DNA of 19,495 nucleotides, taken from positions 1-19,495 of the forward strand of contig JAICSG010000008.1 in the NCBI GenBank assembly GCA_025937035.1, written 5' to 3'. The translations under genes were made by a program, and so were the position numbers. The notes beneath the pieces are model-generated. The model searched no databases. It had not been told where the DNA came from and saw only the letters and a list, made by a program, of their open reading frames with translations. The first letter of the stretch is position 1; the number at the start of each line of letters is the position of its first letter. Below are positions 15,404 through 19,495 of the stretch, in pieces. Source of the DNA: Thermoanaerobaculia bacterium. GTDB taxonomy: Bacteria; Acidobacteriota; Thermoanaerobaculia; Multivoradales; UBA5704.

Positions 15404-18400
15404 ATGACCTCTTCCATGACAACGAGCCCCCAGCCCCAACGGGCGGAGAAACAGGTTTACGAGTTCGACGGGTTCCGTGTCGACCCCGTGAGGCGGCGCC
15501 TTCTCAAGGGCGGGGAGATGGTATCCCTGACCCCGAAGGCGTTCTCGATCCTCCTCGCCCTCCTGGAAAACCGGGGGCAGGTGGTGGAGAAGGAGGAGCT
15601 GATCCGGCGGATCTGGCCGGACACCTACGTCACGGAAGCCAACCTGACCCAGAACATCTCCTCCCTGCGCAAGGCGCTGGGCGAGCGGGCGAACGACCAC
15701 CGGTACGTCGTGACCGTCCCGGGGCGGGGGTACAGCTTCGTCGCCGAGGTCCTCGAGGTCCCGCGGGACGCGACGGGCGAGATCACGATCCCGGCGGCCG
15801 CCCTGCAGGCGGATCCGCCCTCTTCTCCTCCTCTTCCCGCCGTCTCCGTTCCTCCGGCCGCCGATCCGGCCCCGGCTCCCATCTCGACCCAGACGATTCC
15901 GGTTTCCATCCCTGTCGAGCAGGCTCCGGCTCTGGCCCCACCGCGAGGCCGGCGCCGCTTTCTGGTCGCCGGGCTGGTCCTGGGATTCCTTCTGGCCCTG
16001 GGGACGATCGGAGCGTTTCTTTTCTACAAAGAGCGGAAGAATCTGCCCAAGGGCTCTGGGAGCCCCTCCGCGCTGCCCGCCCGGCCGACGGTGGCCGTGA
16101 TGGGATTCCGGAACCTCGCCGGCAACAGCAACGAGAGCTGGCTTTCGACCGCCCTCTCCGAGATGCTGATCACCGAGCTCTCGGCCGGCTCCAGGGTCCG
16201 GATGGTCCGCGGGGAGGAGGTCGCCCGTGTCCGGCAGGCCCTCTCGGTCCCCTACACCGAGAACCTGGGCGGGAGGACCTTGCAGCAGATCCACGATCAG
16301 TTGGGCGCCGACCTGGTGGTGGTCGGCTCCTATCTCTCCCTGGGAGAGGGGGGGAAGAACCATCTCCGGATCGATCTCCAGGTTCTGAAGGCCCCGGCCG
16401 GCGACACGGTGGCCTCCCTGGCCGAGGTGGGGTCCGAGGAGCGGCTGTTCGATCTCGTGCCCAGGATCGGGAAGGGGCTGCGGCACAGCCTCGGATGGTC
16501 CGAGCCGACGCCGGAGGAGACCCGGGCGGCCCAGGCGCTGCTGCCGGCGAGCCCGGAGGCGACGCGGCTCTACGCCGAAGGGCTGATACGGCTCCGCTCC
16601 TTCGACATGCGGGGCGCCCGCGACCTGCTGCAGCGGGCGGTGGAGGCCAGCCCCGATTCGGCGGTGACCCGCTCCGCCCTCTCGCTCGCCTGGATGGGCC
16701 TCGGCGACGACGACCAGGCGCGGGAGGAGGCGGAGAAGGCGGTCCAGCTCTCGGCCTCCCTGCCGAAGCAGGAGCGGCTGGCGATCGAGGCACGCGCCGC
16801 CGAGGCGAGGAAGGACTGGGGCCGGGCGAGCGAGATCTACCGCTCGCTGTGGACCTTCTATCCCGACAATCTGGAATATGGCCTGCGCCTGGCGAGGGCC
16901 CTGTGGTCCGCCGGACGGGGCGCCGAGGCCATGACCGCCGTGGCGGAGATGCGCAAGCTCCCGCCACCGGCCGGGGACGACCCGCGCATCGACATCGCCG
17001 AAGCCCAGATCGCCAAGCGTCTGTCGAGCTTCGACGTCCTGATGCGCGCCGCCAGGACCGCCGAGGAGAAGGGGCGCAAGTCGGGGGAGGCCCAGGTCGT
17101 GGCCCAGGCGCTGATGCTCCGGGGGGACCGCCTCCTGCTGACCGGCCGCTCCCGCGAGGCGGTGCCCCTGCTCTCCGAATCGCGCGATCTCTTCGTCAAG
17201 TCGGGCAACCAGTCCGACGTCGCCCTCGTCCTCACCCATCTCGGCGTGGCGCTCAACGAGCTGGGGCGCCTCGCCGAGGCCCAGTCCATGTACCAGGCCG
17301 CCCTCGACACCCTGCGGCGGAGCGGCAGCTCCCAGAGCGGCGCGCTCCAGTTGGACAACCTGGGGTTCGTGGCCCAGGACTTCGGCGACCTGCCGAAGGC
17401 CCAGTCGCTGCTGGAGCAGGCCCACGCCGCCTTCCTGATGGATGGCGAGCGGGTGCTGGCGGAGGAGGCGCTCAACGCGGTCGGTACCGTGCTCCTGGCG
17501 CGGGGGGATCTCGCCGGGGCCCGCCAGCGCTTCGAGGAGGTGCTCGCCACCAGCCGGCAGACGGGGAACCGCGTCGACGAGGGGCGGTCCCTCAGCTACC
17601 AGGGGCTGATCCTCTCCCGCCTGGGCTCGCTGGGCGAGGCCCGGCGGCTTCAGGAGCAGGCCTACGAGATCAGTCAGCAGATCGGAGACCCGGTCCGCGC
17701 CGCCTCCACGCTCACCGCGTCGGCCGAGGCGCTGATGCGTCTGGGGGACCTCGCCGAGGCCCAGCGCCGCCTCGCGCGGGCCCTGGAGATCAAGCGGCAG
17801 GCGGACAACCGGATGGGCCTCGCCGAAGCGCTCGGCCTCCAGGCGCAGCTCCAGGAGCGGCTCGGCAATCTGGCCGAGGCGAAGCGGGCCGACGCCGAGC
17901 AGGGGGAGATCGGCCGCGTCACCGGCTCCCGCAGCGTCGCCGCCGCCGCGCTGCACGGGCAGGCTCGCCGGAAGCTGGACGACGGGGATCTTCCCGGCGC
18001 CCGCCGCCAGCTCGAGGAGGCGCTGCGCGCCCGGACGGCCAACGGCGAGGAGCTGGAGGCCGCCGCCGTCCGGCTGGATCTGGCGAACCTGATCCGGCTC
18101 ACCGGGAATCCCAAAGAGGCCGCCCGCCTCGCCGCCGAGGTGGCGGACTGGTACGGCCGGCGGGGGATGACCGGTTTCCGCGCCCTCGCCCTGGCGCGGC
18201 AGGCCCAGGCGCTCCTCGCCGACGGCCGGCGCGCTCCGGCCCGGGCCGCGGCCGAGCAGGCGGAGATGTACGCCGAGGCGGGGGAGGATCTCGACCTCCG
18301 TCTCGCCGTGGCCACGGCCGTGGCGCCCGTCCGCGCCGCCACCGGTGACGCCGCGGCGGCCCTGGACCTCCTGCACTGGGCCATTCAGGAGGCGGGGAGG

Positions 18401-18592
18401 ATCGGCGCCGTGGCCGCCGGCCTCGAAGCCCATCTCGAGCTGGGTCTCCTGCAACGGCAGACGGGGGACCCGGCGTCGGCCATGGCCACGCTCCAGGCCG
18501 TGCAGCGCGAGGCCGAGGCCCGCGGCTTCCACTGGCTGGCCAAGAGGGCCGCCGAGGGCCCGGTCGTGCGGTCGCCCTTGTCTACCGGGTAA
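15404..18592 (+). CDS. Membrane-spanning winged-helix regulator with TolB-like domain and TPR array
   Basis: A 1062-residue one-component signalling protein of a type abundant in Acidobacteria. Residues 18-116 are an OmpR/CadC-type winged helix ([15 protein letters not shown], then [38 protein letters not shown] and [11 protein letters not shown], each listed by its first residues). A Pro/Ala-rich linker (120-182) leads to one membrane helix (185-207). About 228-365 is a TolB-N/FlgO-like domain beginning [14 protein letters not shown]. From about 385 to 1045 the chain is a long TPR superhelix, with repeats such as [16 protein letters not shown]. This predicts cytoplasmic DNA binding with a periplasmic protein- or ligand-sensing part, as in CadC. 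Target genes are unknown, and no partner is adjacent. ATG 15404 has only GAGGGG about 24 nt upstream; ATG 15416 is an alternative start just before the conserved domain. It converges on the CBS gene at a strong hairpin. Confidence 0.9.
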   Translation: MTSSMTTSPQPQRAEKQVYEFDGFRVDPVRRRLLKGGEMVSLTPKAFSILLALLENRGQVVEKEELIRRIWPDTYVTEANLTQNISSLRKALGERANDHRYVVTVPGRGYSFVAEVLEVPRDATGEITIPAAALQADPPSSPPLPAVSVPPAADPAPAPISTQTIPVSIPVEQAPALAPPRGRRRFLVAGLVLGFLLALGTIGAFLFYKERKNLPKGSGSPSALPARPTVAVMGFRNLAGNSNESWLSTALSEMLITELSAGSRVRMVRGEEVARVRQALSVPYTENLGGRTLQQIHDQLGADLVVVGSYLSLGEGGKNHLRIDLQVLKAPAGDTVASLAEVGSEERLFDLVPRIGKGLRHSLGWSEPTPEETRAAQALLPASPEATRLYAEGLIRLRSFDMRGARDLLQRAVEASPDSAVTRSALSLAWMGLGDDDQAREEAEKAVQLSASLPKQERLAIEARAAEARKDWGRASEIYRSLWTFYPDNLEYGLRLARALWSAGRGAEAMTAVAEMRKLPPPAGDDPRIDIAEAQIAKRLSSFDVLMRAARTAEEKGRKSGEAQVVAQALMLRGDRLLLTGRSREAVPLLSESRDLFVKSGNQSDVALVLTHLGVALNELGRLAEAQSMYQAALDTLRRSGSSQSGALQLDNLGFVAQDFGDLPKAQSLLEQAHAAFLMDGERVLAEEALNAVGTVLLARGDLAGARQRFEEVLATSRQTGNRVDEGRSLSYQGLILSRLGSLGEARRLQEQAYEISQQIGDPVRAASTLTASAEALMRLGDLAEAQRRLARALEIKRQADNRMGLAEALGLQAQLQERLGNLAEAKRADAEQGEIGRVTGSRSVAAAALHGQARRKLDDGDLPGARRQLEEALRARTANGEELEAAAVRLDLANLIRLTGNPKEAARLAAEVADWYGRRGMTGFRALALARQAQALLADGRRAPARAAAEQAEMYAEAGEDLDLRLAVATAVAPVRAATGDAAAALDLLHWAIQEAGRIGAVAAGLEAHLELGLLQRQTGDPASAMATLQAVQREAEARGFHWLAKRAAEGPVVRSPLSTG

Positions 18593-18607
18593 ACGTGTGA
18601 GGAAGGG

Positions 18608-18632
18608 GAGGGCGGCCCGGGGAGCCGCCCTC
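18608..18632. terminator. Bidirectional hairpin between convergent genes
   Basis: GAGGGCGGC (18608-18616) pairs perfectly with GCCGCCCTC (18624-18632) over a 7-nt loop. It lies 16 nt after the stop of the wHTH-TPR gene and 10 nt before the stop of the convergent CBS gene. There is no U-tract on either side. Confidence 0.6.
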
Positions 18633-18642
18633 TGGCGCCGTC

Positions 18643-19110
18643 TCAGCAGACGGCCGGTAGCGGCTGGCTGCAGATCGCCTTCAGGGTCTTCGCGACATCC
18701 GAATAGAACGGCCCCGTGTAGTCGTTGGGGCCGAGGGCCCGCGAGGCCACGGCCACGTCGTCGAGGGAGAGGATGCCCTCCAGATGGCCGGCCTCGTCGA
18801 GCACCGCCAGGCGGCGCACCTGGCAGGCGGCCATGATCGCCAGCGCGTCCCCGACGTCGTCACCCGCCTCGCAGGTGAACACGTCGCCATGGATCACCTC
18901 GCGGACGGCGACCTCCGAGGCCTTGCGGTCTCGGGCCGCCAGGAACAGGCAGATGTCGCGGTCGGTCACCATGCCGGTCACGTTCTGCTCGAGATCGACC
19001 ACCGGCAAGACTCCACACCCCACCTCGGCCATCATCCGTCCCGCCTCGGTCAGCGGGGTCCAGGGGTGGCAGAACCGGGCTTCACGCCTCATGATCTCTC
19101 GGACTCTCAT
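18643..19110 (-). CDS. Two-CBS-domain protein
   Basis: A 155-residue cytosolic protein made of a CBS pair (Bateman module). CBS1 is about 1-57 (MRVREIMRRE, MMAEVGCGVLPVVD, GMVTDRDI). CBS2 is about 68-124 (VREVIHGDVFTC, IMAACQVRRLAVLDE, GILSLDDVA). Each shows the G-x-x-T/S-x-x-D nucleotide-binding signature (TDRD and SLDD). CBS pairs typically sense AMP, ATP or S-adenosyl compounds; no output domain is attached, so it may act in trans or as a stress or energy sensor. A ~30-residue tail (GPNDYTGPFYSDVAKTLKAI, then two Cys) follows. ATG 19110 has a strong ribosome site GAGGAGG (19119-19125) that partly lies in a small hairpin. The neighbouring antitoxin-like gene upstream is 123 bp away on the same strand. 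Confidence 0.9.
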   Translation of the reverse strand: MRVREIMRREARFCHPWTPLTEAGRMMAEVGCGVLPVVDLEQNVTGMVTDRDICLFLAARDRKASEVAVREVIHGDVFTCEAGDDVGDALAIMAACQVRRLAVLDEAGHLEGILSLDDVAVASRALGPNDYTGPFYSDVAKTLKAICSQPLPAVC

Positions 19111-19120
19111 GGGGGCATCC

Positions 19121-19135
19121 TCCTCTTGAAGAGGA
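19121..19135 (-). promoter_or_regulatory. Short hairpin overlapping the CBS-gene ribosome site
   Basis: TCCTCT (19135-19130) and AGAGGA (19126-19121) on the minus strand form a 6-bp stem with a 3-nt loop. The 3' arm covers most of the GAGGAGG ribosome site of the CBS gene. It could modulate translation, or it may be coincidence in a purine-rich leader. Confidence 0.3.
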
Positions 19136-19233
19136 ACGGCCGCGGAGACCGTCCCTGTCCAAGGCTAGGCTCGCGAGCGGGAGCGCGGCCCGGCCGGCGG
19201 GGTGGGGCGGCGCGCGTGGACGGGTGGGATTGA

Positions 19234-19428
19234 TTAGGTACGGCCGGCCTTGAAGTCCGCCAGCGCCTTGTCCGCGAGCTTCTCGAGGAGATCCGGCGTC
19301 TTCCTGAAGGTCTCGTCCCAGCGTTCCTCTCCCGCGATCTCTTCGAGCAGGCGCTCCGCGATCTCATCCTGGACATCGTCCGGCAGCCGGGATGCCTCCT
19401 CGAACGCCCTTGCCAACCGTGTCGTCAT
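19234..19428 (-). CDS. Orphan antitoxin-like small protein, shortened at the C-terminus
   Basis: A 64-residue acidic, helical protein (RLARAFEEASRLPDDVQDEI at 4-23, ERWDETFRKTPDLLEKLADK at 35-54, ADFKAGRT at the end). It matches a common small family placed next to RelE/ParE-type toxins, members of which usually continue a few residues past the AGKT-like motif (typically to a PLDPDxL-type end). Here a TAA follows AGRT directly. No toxin-like frame exists in the 123 bp down to the CBS gene, so the pair is incomplete on that side; a toxin upstream would lie outside the window. ATG 19428 has GAGGAG (19439-19444) 10 nt upstream. A -10-like TACAAT lies at 19474-19469. A solitary antitoxin could still neutralise or sense a toxin encoded elsewhere, or be a relic. 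Confidence 0.6.
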   Translation of the reverse strand: MTTRLARAFEEASRLPDDVQDEIAERLLEEIAGEERWDETFRKTPDLLEKLADKALADFKAGRT

Positions 19429-19468
19429 CCTTGGTTATCTCCTCTGATGGGGCTCAGCCCGCCCTTTC

Positions 19469-19474
19469 ATTGTA
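19469..19474 (-). promoter_or_regulatory. Candidate -10 of the antitoxin-like gene
   Basis: TACAAT on the minus strand (5 of 6 to TATAAT), 41 nt upstream of ATG 19428. The -35 would fall at or beyond the window edge, so the promoter cannot be completed. Confidence 0.35.
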
Positions 19475-19495
19475 CCCATGGGCTCTATAAGATGC

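Noticed and set aside
15335..18532. 1065-codon open frame on the minus strand opposite the wHTH-TPR gene
   Set aside because: Antisense shadow in GC-rich DNA: composition is Arg/Gly/Leu/Gln-rich with no domain, while the plus strand has clear wHTH, TolB-like and TPR signatures.

Overview
The window is high-GC bacterial DNA (about 70% by eye). It most resembles an Acidobacteriota genome, perhaps a Thermoanaerobaculia/Holophagae-like lineage. Three things point there: an orphan two-unit MacB/FtsX-type permease of the ADOP kind, a giant winged-helix/TolB-like/TPR regulator, and many unlinked metabolic genes in short divergent or convergent pairs. A signal-peptide beta-barrel protein ending in Phe indicates a Gram-negative envelope. 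The taxonomic call is inference; no rRNA, tRNA or CRISPR was seen.

Layout. 1-3.2 kb: class I fructose-bisphosphate aldolase (+), a patatin-like phospholipase (-) and a membrane-anchored monohaem cytochrome c (+). 3.2-7.4 kb: a secreted Q/G/P-rich protein (-), a catalytically dead remnant of a serine beta-lactamase-family protein (-), and the divergent ADOP permease (+). 7.4-10.0 kb, all on the minus strand: a small basic protein, a TIR/deoxyribosyltransferase-like Rossmann protein, and a NUDIX-metallo-beta-lactamase fusion. The first two lie in a patch of clearly lower GC (52-55% in hand-counted lines, against 72% next door) and look acquired. 10.2-12.2 kb: a single-chain aconitase/isopropylmalate-dehydratase-type enzyme with its swivel domain at the N-terminus (+). 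12.3-14.1 kb: a FadL-type outer-membrane transporter behind a YfcE-type phosphodiesterase (-). 14.2-15.0 kb: a kinase-like protein reduced to a degenerate C-lobe plus one membrane helix (+). 15.0-15.4 kb: a gene-free stretch with a minus-strand terminator and a G-rich hairpin. 15.4-18.6 kb: the wHTH-TolB-TPR regulator (+). 18.6-19.5 kb: a two-CBS-domain protein (-) and an orphan, shortened antitoxin-like gene (-).

Two things deserve most attention. The first is the two-gene low-GC cassette at 9.09-10.02 kb: a GTG-started HTH-like basic protein followed in the same frame, one TGA and four codons later, by a TIR-like protein. It is a candidate defence or toxin-type module. The second is a pair of about 120-bp intergenic elements, at 1215-1331 and 12217-12340. 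Both are built from a 10-bp-periodic CACGGAC motif arranged as inverted arrays, and each fills a convergent intergenic space exactly from stop codon to stop codon.

Functionally the window is a mosaic, not one pathway: central carbon metabolism (aldolase, aconitase-like), envelope and transport (FadL-like, ADOP, patatin), electron transfer (cytochrome c), and signalling or regulation (wHTH-TPR, pseudokinase, CBS). Likely co-transcribed groups are the small-protein/TIR-like pair and the YfcE-like/FadL-like pair.
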